Positions 1 to 11,900 of a DNA stretch of 14,711 nt are shown here, one piece after another. The translations under genes were made by a program, and so were the position numbers. Below the pieces are notes generated by a model. That model ran no database searches. It was not told the DNA's origin and worked only from the letters and a program-made list of their open reading frames with translations. The stretch is from assembly GCA_015499985.1 (NCBI GenBank), contig JAAAUF010000635.1:1-14711 (forward strand), in the 5' to 3' direction. Position 1 is the stretch's first letter. The number at the start of each line of letters is the position of its first letter. Source of the DNA: Haplosporangium gracile (lineage: Eukaryota > Mortierellomycota > Mortierellomycetes > Mortierellales > Mortierellaceae).

Positions 1-1972
<1,972 letters not shown>

Positions 1973-1978
1973 TTTATT
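1973..1978 (-). terminator. Polyadenylation signal AATAAA for eL28
   Basis: A canonical AATAAA on the minus strand lies about 70 nt past the eL28 stop codon, in the expected place for 3'-end formation. Confidence 0.6.
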
Positions 1979-2049
1979 CATTCAAGCTAATTATTTTCTG
2001 TTTTGGTGGTTTTCGCTTTCTGCACAGGGGGTCAAAGTGGACAGACAAC

Positions 2050-3233
2050 TTAAGCCTTGGTGGCACGGATACCCTTGCCAGCCTTCTTGGGGGCAGCCTT
2101 GACGGGCTTCTGGGTGGCGAGGACAGCGGCAACGCGGGCAAGAGCAGCCTATTTTTGTTTAATGTATCATCAACATGATATTTTCATTAGTCAAATATAG
2201 TTTTTCATAGCGTCAACTGAGGAGGAAGAGGACAGGGGGAAAGGGAGAGGAAGAGGAGGAAGGAGAGAAGGAGATGTTCCCAAGTTGCAGTCGCAAAACT
2301 TTGAATATCGAGAAAGAATTCATTGTTTGATAGGTTTGCAGAACAGTTGGCCGGTGCCCCTCCTTTAAAGAAGAGAGCCAGAGGTGTACTCTTGCAAATA
2401 ATGTACGCCCAGTCTTCATGTCAAATGAATCTGCTGGGTTCTAGCACTTTGCTGATTGTTGTTTTGTTGTTGTGAATAAGACAGAGCATTGCAAATCAAG
2501 GAGGAGAACGCGCGTGAAAATGTGGAAAAGCAAGAATTGAAGGCATACCTTGCGGAGGTCAGCGCGGTAACCGCCACGGGTGAGGCCAGCGACGGAGCGG
2601 GCAGACTTGCGGATACCCTTGGTGAGGGTGACCTTGGTCCTGGGGGTGGCGACAACGACACCACGGCCGGAGGCAGCAGCGGAGATATCGACGGTCTATT
2701 TTGTTCAATGATAATATTTGACAAGCAGAGGTTAGCTTATGCTACTTCTTCCTGTGTTTAAGTAATGATCCCTTCTGGCTCAAGAGGCATTGAAGATTCC
2801 TTTGTCCGAGAGCAGTTGAGGGCTTCTTGATAAAATAGCGCCCACTGGTTCTACTCGCGTCCAGACGTGTCCAAGATAGAAGCCTCAAATCACAATCGAC
2901 TATAGACTTCACTCGCTCGTATGTCCCAATGGTCCTTGGACAAAAGAATGTTGTCGTCGAAGTTGTGTACCTTCTTGTTGGCAATGCCAGAGTACTTGAA
3001 GGAGTTCTTGTTCAACAAGTTACCAGCCTCCGAGGAGAACTGGACACCCGAGCGCTTGACGAGGAACGAGTTGTTGTTCTTGATAAGGAGCCTGGTGGTG
3101 TTACAGGTGATATCAAGCAAACAGAACCAGTTAGCGTCTTTTCAGTATTCTTTTGCTTCCTTTGGATAGTGTACAGCGACGTTGCGAGTCGAAAAAGAGT
3201 CCTTGATGCTTACCAGGTAAGATCAGCCGACAT
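2050..3233 (-). CDS. 60S ribosomal protein eL28
   Basis: This is a component of the large ribosomal subunit. Four coding exons are placed at 3233-3214, 3091-2971, 2695-2549 and 2148-2050, with introns of 122, 275 and 400 nt; every join keeps the frame. Exon 1 is only 20 nt and gives MSADLT plus part of Trp. Exon 2 continues [13 protein letters not shown], then [19 protein letters not shown], the hallmark N-terminal region of eL28. Exon 3 carries [15 protein letters not shown], then [17 protein letters not shown]. Exon 4 gives a basic tail rich in Ala and Lys that ends ATKA. The product is 128 aa, close to the usual length of about 137. Splice sites are GTAAGC/CCAG, GTACAC/ATAG and GTATGC/AATAG. 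Codon use is strongly biased towards C-ending codons (AAC, AAG, CTC, GTC), as expected for a highly expressed gene. The identification is secure from the sequence pattern. The short first exon is typical of ribosomal protein genes and easily missed. Confidence 0.96.
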
Positions 3234-3815
3234 GTTTGACTAGTGAAACGGAAGGATTGAAAGTGCACGAGGTGGGTGTTGAATGGACGTTAGTTGATGT
3301 TGGTTCCGCCATGATGAAAACTGATTTTCAAAGACATCTGGTCCTTGGTCTTGAAGTGGCGATAATGGTGATGATGTGAATGTCGATTGTTGAATCAAAG
3401 GTTCGACATTGCTTTTTTCGAATGAAAGCTCCTCTCGTTCGTCCACAAGTCGGGATTCACCAGAGGGGGAAAATAGATGATGATGGCGATTCCAGATCTC
3501 TGTGCCAAGGTGATGATGATGCGTCCTGTACGATCGCCTCAGTCCTTTTTCTAAGAGCTGACGTTGATCCCGAAAGTAGCTGAATTCAAGGTAGGTCAGC
3601 CTTCACCCTAACAACGAGCGACGTACAATGATCCCAAATGAATGTGAAGAGAAGGATCTCACTCCGTGGCCCGCTGTCTGCCACAATAAAAAATGATTGC
3701 TATCCATCCAAGCATTTGATTGGTCAGAAATTCACGCCTCTTTCAAAATTTAACATGCTCATAGCTTAGGCTTTCGGTGATGTCATCAAGTTGAATTTCG
3801 AGCGTGTAGAGGGAA
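3234..3815. other. Intergenic spacer between eL28 and CAF1
   Basis: This 580-nt region should hold the eL28 promoter and the CAF1 3' untranslated region. An ACCCTAA element, resembling the telomere-box motif of some fungal ribosomal protein promoters, lies at 3605-3611, about 370 nt upstream of the eL28 start. GATGAT-type repeats occur near 3476-3521. I see no protein-coding gene or tRNA. Confidence 0.4.
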
Positions 3816-5536
3816 TTAGTTGATGTTTATTTGCTTGTGAAAATTGCCAATCTTGCCATTGGGTGCTGTCGACTGGTTGGTGATCAAGGGACTATCATTT
3901 CCTGCCGCAGAATTGAACGAGGCAATCGAGTTGGGTGGTGCTGCTGAGGATCCCACTGCTGAGCCCAATCCGTAGAGGTAGCCACTAGACATTTGAAAAG
4001 GCAGGCTGTGTTAGCTTATTTTGTGCCCCATAGTTGAACGCTAGGAAGTAGACGAAACTATCGACGAGGATGGAAGATGAGCTTGACTTACAGATATTTC
4101 GCGTCGTCGATCTTGTCCTCAAAAAAAATCTGTCTCATCTTGAAAAAGGTTGAGCAGGTCAACAGACTGTCACTTCCTGCCTGATGTTGAGCTCCAATTC
4201 TTACAACCTAAAAAACAGGAGCCAAAAAGTCCAGTTAGTTTTCAATGCAGCTAGTTTCAACGCGAAAGTTATGCCCATAAGTGTAATGCAAAAGAGATAA
4301 ATTTGTACCTGAAGGTCATTGGCTAACTCCTGCAGGCCACCCTTGAGGTTTTTACAGCTCTTCATCAAGTACTTGATGTCGTATATGCAGGGAAAGTATG
4401 TCCTCAGCAACTCAAAAAAGTCGCCTTCTTCTGCTGGCATTGGACTGCATGTGAGGATCTTGAGGAGGTACCCAAAATCATAACCACTATCACCCATTGT
4501 ACAGTAAAAATGTCATGCGATATATTAGTAAAAACCGACTCTGGGGGGCATATATTTGCACCTTCCGTGCTGAACCATTGTCACGGAGGTAGTGACGATC
4601 ACGAGAACACTGACAAGTCGAGAGCCCATACCTGTGAAAGGAGATCCACTTCACATCGTCCAGCAACACAAATCCAGAACTGATCAAGAGCTCTCCAAAA
4701 TGGTGTACGTCAATGCCGTAATCCTCATGCTTCTGGAAGTTGATACCGGACTTTGTCAGCAAGTCAATAGAATCTTGTGCATACATATCATCCCTAAAAT
4801 AAAAAAAGGTATAGACGTATTAGATATCAATCAATCAAGGAGTCGTTGATAGCAAACAAGAAAGAAGCAGTTGTAAATCTGCCCCCTTCCGAGTCCCTTT
4901 GTGTCCCGTTGGTTCCAAGTCAGCCAGCAAGACTTACGCAAGGTTGAACTTGAAGTTGAATTGCCATGTGCAGGCATCTTTGGGGACATTTCCGTTCTCG
5001 TCCGCAAAGGTAACGCCCAGCTGAATCATCTTGAGCAGATCGACATTGCAACGCAGAGTCTGGTAGTGATAGTCGGCAGAGGTGCGAAAGTTGCCTATAA
5101 AGAATAAAAAGACAACATAAACACCAATCAGTCCTTCTGTCGAATATGACCAAAGTTATGAACACTCTACTAGTTATTATCGTTTTGGTCCTGAACATGG
5201 TAGCGAGAGAAAGAGAGACAGACAGTAAAGACGTACCGATAGGCCTGGCAACTACTCCTGGGAACTCTGTGTCCTGTGAGTTTCAGCAACGCAACAACAA
5301 AGAGAAAAGGAAATGGGTGTTTAGGTCAAGAAATCCGATGTCGATAATGACGACAACGAAAGGAGGACCTTTTGAAATACATTACGGAGTGAATGCTAGG
5401 TGTACAGTTGTTGAGCCTATTTTACCATGGCGAGGTAAGGGTATTGATCGACGAGATCGCGAAGGAGGGCCATCTCGCGGTCGAGGTTCTCTGCCCAGAC
5501 TTCTCTAATAATGGCTCTCTCGTTGGGGCTGGGCAT
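3816..5536 (-). CDS. CCR4-NOT complex deadenylase, CAF1/POP2/CNOT7 type
   Basis: This family removes poly(A) tails from mRNA as a nuclease subunit of the CCR4-NOT complex. Seven exons are placed at 5536-5426, 5273-5237, 5094-4938, 4793-4632, 4486-4309, 4207-4092 and 3984-3816, giving 309 aa in frame throughout (human CNOT7 is 285). The protein is a DEDD-type RNase D-fold nuclease. Visible catalytic residues are Asp38 and Glu40 (MDTEFPG), Asp159 ([10 protein letters not shown]) and Asp228 with His223 ([10 protein letters not shown]). Other family blocks are [39 protein letters not shown] and [16 protein letters not shown]. The last roughly 50 residues, after GYLYGLGS, are a low-complexity Ser/Asn/Ala tail and vary in the family. 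Exon 2 is a 37-nt microexon that encodes the first catalytic pair. The gene is divergent from eIF2B-beta across 482 bp. An AATAAA motif overlaps the final codons (3831-3826), and no canonical signal is obvious downstream. Confidence 0.97.
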
Positions 5537-6018
5537 GACGACTCGTTGTCCCTTTTTTGGTGTTTGCTGACTTTGCTCTGTTCGATGTGCTTTTGATGAT
5601 GTGGGCTGGTTGCTGTTGCTCTATGTTCGTTGATGTCGTCTATCCTGCTGTAAGTGTCGTTGTTGTCAGCGAGGTAAGGACGGTTGTTGTGTCTGAGTAG
5701 AGGGTGTTGAGTACGGTGGTGTGGGTGTGTGCTGAGTGTTCAAAATGGCGTGTGTCTGTGTGTGTTGGTTGAGATGGGAGAACAGGAATAAGAAGAAAGT
5801 AATGCAAGGTCAAAAGGGGGTCATAGCAAGGGGCCACGTACACTCGGGCATTCCACGTACAACATGAAAAATAAAGAAAAAAAAAGTTGTTTGCTCTTTG
5901 CTTTAAAAGTTCCTCCCTTCCCACAACTTTGAATAACTCTTTCGACGACCTCAGGATTACTTTTCCACCCGGCCTACCTTTGGCATCAACAAACACAGGC
6001 AGGACAACTTTTAATACA
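5537..6018. promoter_or_regulatory. Divergent promoter region of CAF1 and eIF2B-beta
   Basis: Only 482 bp separate the two start codons, which face away from each other, so both promoters must lie here or overlap the genes. The left part has GT-rich low-complexity DNA (about 5716-5768). The right part has an A-rich stretch (about 5867-5886), then C/T-rich DNA leading to the eIF2B-beta start. I see no clear TATA box for either gene. The regulatory role is inferred from the arrangement. Confidence 0.6.
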
Positions 6019-7595
6019 ATGAGCAAGAACAACGAACTCGTCGACGACCTCGTCGCAAAACTTAAGAGACGCCAGCTTGTCGGATCCTCTGCCGTCGCCC
6101 AGGCAACTCTCAAGCTCCTCATCGTCGTCATCTCCAAAAACAACTGGTCCACCTGCAACCAGCTCCTCAATATCGTCAAATCCGTCGGCCAAAGACTCGT
6201 TCAGGCCAACCCAACAGAGCTTGCCGTCGGCAATATTGTTCGTCGCGTCCTTCATGTCATCCGTGAGGAGTTCCGCGAAGCAGAGTCAAGTGCCTCGACC
6301 AACAAGAACCAGTCAGAGTTCCATGCTGCTCCCCTGACCACCTCCTCGTCTATGTACAACTTGCTTGGCGAGATCAACTCGATCCCTGACGACAATGTGC
6401 AATACCCAAGCAGTTTGCGGAGCAACATTATTCAGGAGATTCGCGAGATTAAGGACGAACTCGAAAACATTTACGACAGCATCAAGAACCAGGCCTCGCT
6501 CCAAATTCACTCAAAGTGAGTCATCCTCTCTCCCCTTTGCAAATTTTTCTTCTTCAATGTGTGTTTTATAATGCCGCTTGTGTTCACCCATGCTGGGAGG
6601 TTTAACTACACGAGAATACTCATTGCTTTTGGCTCTTATTTTTGTAATACTAGCGAGATCATCATGACTATTGGACGCTCCAAGACCGTGGAGGAGTTCT
6701 TGAAGATGGCTGCCGTCAAGAGAAAGTTCCAGGTACTCGTCGCCGAGAGCGCACCCTCGTAAGTCATCTCTTGCAGGATCACATCGTGAACAACGTGGAC
6801 ACGGACCAATCACTGTACAAACGAGCAAACAATGACTAACACCTCACTGTTTTGCTGCAATTTCATTATGTAGATACTCGGGACAGGATATGGCAGTGGA
6901 GCTTTCAAAAGCTGGAATTGAGACAACAGTTATCCCTGACTCTGCCGTCTTTGCCGTCATGTCGCGCGTCAACAAGGTCATTCTCGGGACACACGCTGGT
7001 AGGCAATACGTGGTGATGTCGATATATCTCGCAACAGGGCTGATGTTGATCAACAAAACAACTCTTCTAACAAATCTCCGTTTCACGCCTCTTTTTATAC
7101 CTCCAACTAGTTTTGGCAAATGGAGGATTGGTGGCAATCTCAGGAACACACATGATGGCAGCAGCAGCAAAGCACCACTCGATCCCTGTGGTGGTGTGCA
7201 CAGGATTGTACAAACTCTCGCCCTTATACCCCTACGACGAAGATAGCTTCAATGTCACATTCAACCCAGACTCTGTTCTTGGTTTTGAGGAGGGCGACTT
7301 GATCGACAAGGTGACGGTGACCAACCCATACTACGACTATGTATCGCCGGACTTTGTGAACCTCTTTATCACCAACCAGGGTGGTCACCCGCCATCATAC
7401 CTCTACCGTCTCATGTACGTTACCCTTCCTTCATTTCGTTGTTATTGTATTCTTTATTTTAGGAGTTTGTTCTATGTCGCTGCTTTGACTATGCGTTATA
7501 AGCGCCGAAACTAACGCCTCTTTTTTTTTAATATTTTTTTTTTTTTTTCTAGCGTTGAGAACTATGATCCCAATGACCACACCTTTGATTTGTAG
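6019..7595 (+). CDS. Translation initiation factor eIF2B, beta subunit (GCD7 type)
   Basis: This is a regulatory subunit of eIF2B, the cytosolic factor that exchanges GDP for GTP on eIF2. In the family, alpha, beta and delta form the core that senses phosphorylated eIF2-alpha. Five exons are placed at 6019-6515, 6654-6758, 6874-6998, 7111-7414 and 7553-7595, all GT-AG and in frame, giving 357 aa (human beta subunit is 351). The N-terminal helical region includes [14 protein letters not shown]. The Rossmann-like C-terminal region follows: [93 protein letters not shown] and [11 protein letters not shown]. It ends DHTFDL, matching the family's conserved terminal Asp-Leu. The [15 protein letters not shown] block and C-terminus favour beta over alpha or delta. 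The start at 6019 gives [11 protein letters not shown], aligning with the usual helical N-terminus. An in-frame ATG at 5887 would add 44 residues of no family character. A T-rich intron precedes the last 43-nt exon. Confidence 0.97.
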
Positions 7596-7601
7596 AGTAA
7601 A

Positions 7602-7607
7602 AATAAA
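7602..7607 (+). terminator. Polyadenylation signal AATAAA for eIF2B-beta
   Basis: A canonical AATAAA lies only seven nt after the TAG stop, implying a very short 3' untranslated region if used. Confidence 0.55.
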
Positions 7608-8122
7608 GTAAGGAGTCTGTGCTCGGCGCGTATAAGTTCAAGTTCAATGAGCCCAACACCCATAGAAAAAAAAGAAACTCGTTCAATCGCTTGTTCTCGA
7701 CAAGGGCTAGAGATTTCGTCCTGTTTTATTTTTTCAGGCACTAGATGTGCAACTGGTTATGTTTCGCCATCATCCAAGCTGGTGTCGTCTGATTTCCTCG
7801 CTGGTTCGACATTGAAAAGGTCGCATGTCTAAATGTGGTTCAGGTGCCTTTTAATATATCAAACGCGCGAGGAGGGAGAAAAACGAAACAAAATTGAGCA
7901 CAAACACAAACACACACACAAAGAGAACAGAAATCGGGTTGTCATCAAACACGATGACTTTTTGGTCCACCGGATGTGTAGTTCAACTCAGGTGACGAGA
8001 ACAAACACCATGTTTCGACAGCGATTCATGGTTGTTTGTTTTTTTTATTTGGTTTGTCAGACCTGGGATCAATTAAAGTAAGAATGGGAGATGGAAAGAG
8101 CAAAAACACCAATTCTAGGGGC

Positions 8123-8166
8123 AAGGGAGAGAGGGAGGAGGAGGAGGAGGAGAAGGAGGAGAAGAA
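8123..8166 (+). repeat. Purine-only (GGA)n tract
   Basis: This is a 44-nt stretch of only A and G, centred on five or more GGA/GAG units. It is simple-sequence DNA in a spacer with no coding signal. Confidence 0.9.
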
Positions 8167-8275
8167 TTGATGTGTACACGATACTGACTTTTCCAGCAAG
8201 ATTGTTCAACCGTTATTGGTGATAATGACGATGTTGATTCTGAGCGAGAAGGTATTGACGAAGACGTCGTATATC

Positions 8276-8299
8276 TTTTTTTTTTTTTTTTTTTTTTTT
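8276..8299 (+). repeat. T24 homopolymer
   Basis: This is an uninterrupted run of 24 T residues in intergenic DNA. It could be the tail of an old retroposed copy in minus orientation, but no element body is visible beside it. Length errors in sequencing are likely here. Confidence 0.95.
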
Positions 8300-8751
8300 G
8301 CCCTTGTGTTTCTTTGAATTTCTGGTGTCTCTGTCTCGTCTCAGATGTTGTTGTCGGTTGTTGAGGACGATGACATATCAAGGAGTGGGTTTCAATTGTA
8401 ACAGGAAAAAGGAGAGGAGAAAGCGGACCATCAAACATAAAGGAACCACGAGAGGAACCAGTGAGACAGCTTGGTTTGTTAATGGTTCCTGAGGATGACG
8501 ACCATGGGACCATTTGAAGAGCGGATTCCAACTGCTGCTTGAAGTGGGGCGAGCATTCTCGATATCGTATCGCAACAGCCAATGAGTGAGTGAGTGAGTA
8601 GCCATGCCATGTATGTTCCGTGGCATATCCATGTCCATGGCATGAGGCGCATCATCGTGTCACCACACACACGCACACCCCTCCTGTCCAGAAAGGTCTG
8701 GATGTATCATCAGGTCTTATAACAAGCACCTAGCCGCTTTTTCGACCGGAG

Positions 8752-8988
8752 CTTCCTTCTTTCCTTGTTCCTCGCATTGACAATTTTAGTCTTTTTCCCT
8801 TTTCATATCTTTTTTTTGTGGTTGTCACTTGGTTCTTTGTCCCTTTCTTCTTTCTCATTCCTTCTCTGCTGTCATTTTTTTTTTATAACCCTTTTCCTAT
8901 CCTATTCCTCTTCCCATTCCTCCCCTTTTTACTCTTACCTCCATTCCTTTTCCCCTTCCTCTCCTTCTTCCTCTCTTCCTTCCTCTTT
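8752..8988 (+). repeat. Long pyrimidine-rich tract upstream of the kelch-kinase
   Basis: About 235 nt are overwhelmingly C and T on the plus strand, with scattered A and G. The tract ends a few bases before the proposed start codon. C/T-rich blocks before the start are known in strongly expressed fungal genes, and long pyrimidine tracts can also adopt unusual DNA structures. No specific protein site is identified. Confidence 0.75.
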
Positions 8989-8993
8989 CGACC

Positions 8994-11900
8994 ATGGCAT
9001 CGCCAACATGGCCACACTCATATTCTCGCTCACATTCACATTCACATTCACATTCACATTCACATTCACATTCATATTCATATTCACATTCTCATTCACA
9101 TTCACACAAAGACTCAATACCACCGCCAAGTCCCTGCTCTCCTTGCCACCATAACTGCCTAATCACTTCAACCACATCCAAATCAACTCCTGAACGACGA
9201 CACCGACGATCGAGACCCCACCTCACCCACCTCCTCCTCCTCGCCGCAGCAACAGCCTCAACACTTACAATAACAACCATGGCTGCTGATCCATCCCCGC
9301 CCTGGAGCGCCTTTCACGGTGCAGCCATCGTGGACACATCCATGGTCATTTTTGGTGGCACCACTGACCCAACCCAGAACCCCTACGGTCCTACCATCCT
9401 CGGATCAAACGACCTCTGGATCTGGAGCACCACCCTGCGCCAGTGGTCCCATCCCACGATCCAGTCCGGAGGCTTACCTAACCCACAAAAGTTTTTTACC
9501 TCGGTCCCTCTTCTATCTCAGGGCAAGATGCTCTCGCTGGTTGGCAATGCCTCTGCGGCGTATAGTAATCTCCTTATGCTGGATATATACAACTGGATCT
9601 GGTCCATCCCCACTTCACGTAAGCAAGCACGTACATTTTGTCCAAAAAAAACGGCTTGCATCTATTGTTTATCTTTTATTGTTTTTTTTTTTTTTTTCTT
9701 TTCCGCTTGGCCTTTTTGGTTTTCAGTGCTTTTGAATGCCATCCGTTCCCTACATCCTCTCCTTCTCCCTGATCCCCTGTCCGACGCATTCTCAGGCAGG
9801 ACCCGTCTAGGCCTGCTATGTGCATGTCAGTCTGATCCCCCTGAAGAGTACCGGAGTAGAAACTACAGTCTAAAGCACCTCAGTTTTTCATTATAACAAT
9901 CAATATCATCATGGGCGCGTTTACTTCCATCATCCTCACCCACTCACTCGACCTTTTTTCCCTCTTCTCTCATGCATATTTGTTTGTTTGTAATTATATT
10001 TTTTTAATATCCAACTATGTAGCCAATTCTGCGGTGGCACCACCTCTTCGACTCGGAGCTGCGATCGGGACGTCAGATTCACTCATCTTCCAGCACGGAG
10101 GCATTGTCGTTAGTGCCAATGGTCTAGCTTCCTCGAGCAGCTCGGGCGTCCTCAATGACCTCATCAAACTGGTAAAATATCCCTTGCGTTCATCTTTGTT
10201 CCCTTCGGATGTTGCGGTTGTGGCGATGCCAAAAACAAAACGAACCCTTGCTCTTCCCTGCCCTCCCCCTTTCTCTCTACGTCTCTCCTCCCTTCGACTG
10301 TGTTTATGTGAATCCGAGGTCTCGAGTTGTACATTTTAAGTATGCTTTACGGTGTTCTTGCGCCCAAAAATCAACTTTCTATTTTTACAAAGCAAGGAAA
10401 GAAGAGACATGGTCACAGAGTACACCCAAGCGGATACCCATCAGCAATCCTTCCAGATAGGAAAGAAGATGGACGCGATGGGTCTTTTTTTTTTTTTTTT
10501 TTTCTTTACTTACCCCCGCTTTTTTTTTTTCTTTTGCTTTACTGACCCCTGCTTTTTTTTTTCTCCTTCCCTCTCGCTCCCCTACGACTTCTTCTTCCTG
10601 CATACCATCTCTTCTTGTCTTCGCCAAATGGTCAACAACAACAAAACCACCAACATTAGGACGACAGCACGTTCACATGGACATCGATTGCCAACGGGCC
10701 TGCATTGGTGTATCACACAATGTGTAAGCTGCCAGAACTCAACACGATGATCATCTTTGGCGGCAGTGACCAAACTGGTGCCGCCTTTAATACCGTGAAC
10801 ACGTTTAATCTCACACTTGAGGTCTGGCGACTGGCTGTCCCTGTCAGTCCTGGCAGTGGTGGATCTGTCCCGTCGGCAAGAAAAGGTCACACGGCCGTCT
10901 GTCTCAACAATACCATGATCGTCTATGGTAAATATAGTCGCTCTCTTTTGTTGTTATTGTTCGAGTTGCTATTTTTTTTGCATCCGGCTATTTTTACCCA
11001 TAACTTAGTGACACCACCAGTAGAGGAAATCTACAGCACAAAGAGTTTTATATATGTTTTGTGCCCCCCTACTCCAGGCACACCACGCCAGTCACATCTA
11101 GAATGGAACTGCACACAAACACAACACACAGACAAGCAGAACAAACGTTTATTACTGACTTGCGAAATACTGATGGTCTACTTTTTCTGTATGTTTGATA
11201 GGTGGTGGCCCTGATGGCCCCGTGGATGATGATGTCTGGGTGCTGGACGCATCAGGCACCCAGTGGGAGTGGAACAGAATGACAACCAACAAGCAACAGG
11301 GACCAGGACCAAGGACCGGACACTCGGCCCTCCTGAACGGCACAAACATGCTTGTCTGGGGTGGCTATGGCACACCTCTTCTCGGTGATACCAACGTGTA
11401 TATTTTGGACACAAAGACCTGGCGCTGGAGCTCATCCAAGGAATTCGGACCTTCAGTACCCCCAGCCATAATTCCAACGCCGGGCGACAGCAGCCCTGAC
11501 ATGCCGGACAACAAGAAGAACAAACTACCTCTGACGATTGGTGTCGTCTGCGGAAGTCTTGCGCTGATTGCTGCGTTTATGGGGTTCTTGCTATTCAGGA
11601 GAAGATCGGCCAGGCGGAAAGAGGACGAAGTGAATCCAAGAGAACCCCAGGTAACGCCCCGGTACCCAGATGACGGAGGGGAGGCATATCCGTCAGGAGA
11701 AAAGATCATGGAGAGCATGGAAAAGTATGAGGATACGATTGGCAACGCCTCTGGATCCTCCTCAGTCAATAGACGTTCTCGGGGACCGCAAGCACTTTTG
11801 CCGACATATGGACAATCAGGTCAAGGCCAGAATGAAGGATACCCAATGGTCACAATGGCGGGAGCCGTTGGAGTAGACATGGATTCAAATAGAGCATCAT

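Larger units (their letters stand above)
7608..8993. other. Intergenic spacer and promoter of the kelch-kinase gene
   Basis: About 1.4 kb contains no recognisable gene. It holds a 44-nt pure purine run (8123-8166), a T24 run (8276-8299), a GAGT tetranucleotide repeat (about 8583-8599), a TATAAC motif (8718-8723) about 270 nt upstream of the next start, and a long pyrimidine-rich tract leading into that gene. Open frames here are built from these repeats and show no family features. No tRNA-like fold was seen. Confidence 0.5.

Noticed and set aside
2149..2548. snoRNA within the eL28 intron
   Set aside because: Ribosomal protein introns often host snoRNAs, but I found no paired C and D boxes or H/ACA fold with correct spacing.
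3505..3590. C/D-box snoRNA suggested by GTGATGA and a later CTGA
   Set aside because: The C-like box is part of a GATGAT repeat, there is no convincing terminal stem, and I could not identify a guide match. Too weak to call.
8115..8582. 155-residue minus-strand open frame in the spacer
   Set aside because: Its poly-Lys and poly-Pro parts come from the T24 run and the GGA tract. No family features or splice support.
8765..9154. Open frames reading the pyrimidine tract and hexamer repeat as hydrophobic Phe-Thr or Ile-His proteins
   Set aside because: They exist because the repeats lack stops in every frame. They end shortly after the repeat and do not connect to the kelch domain.
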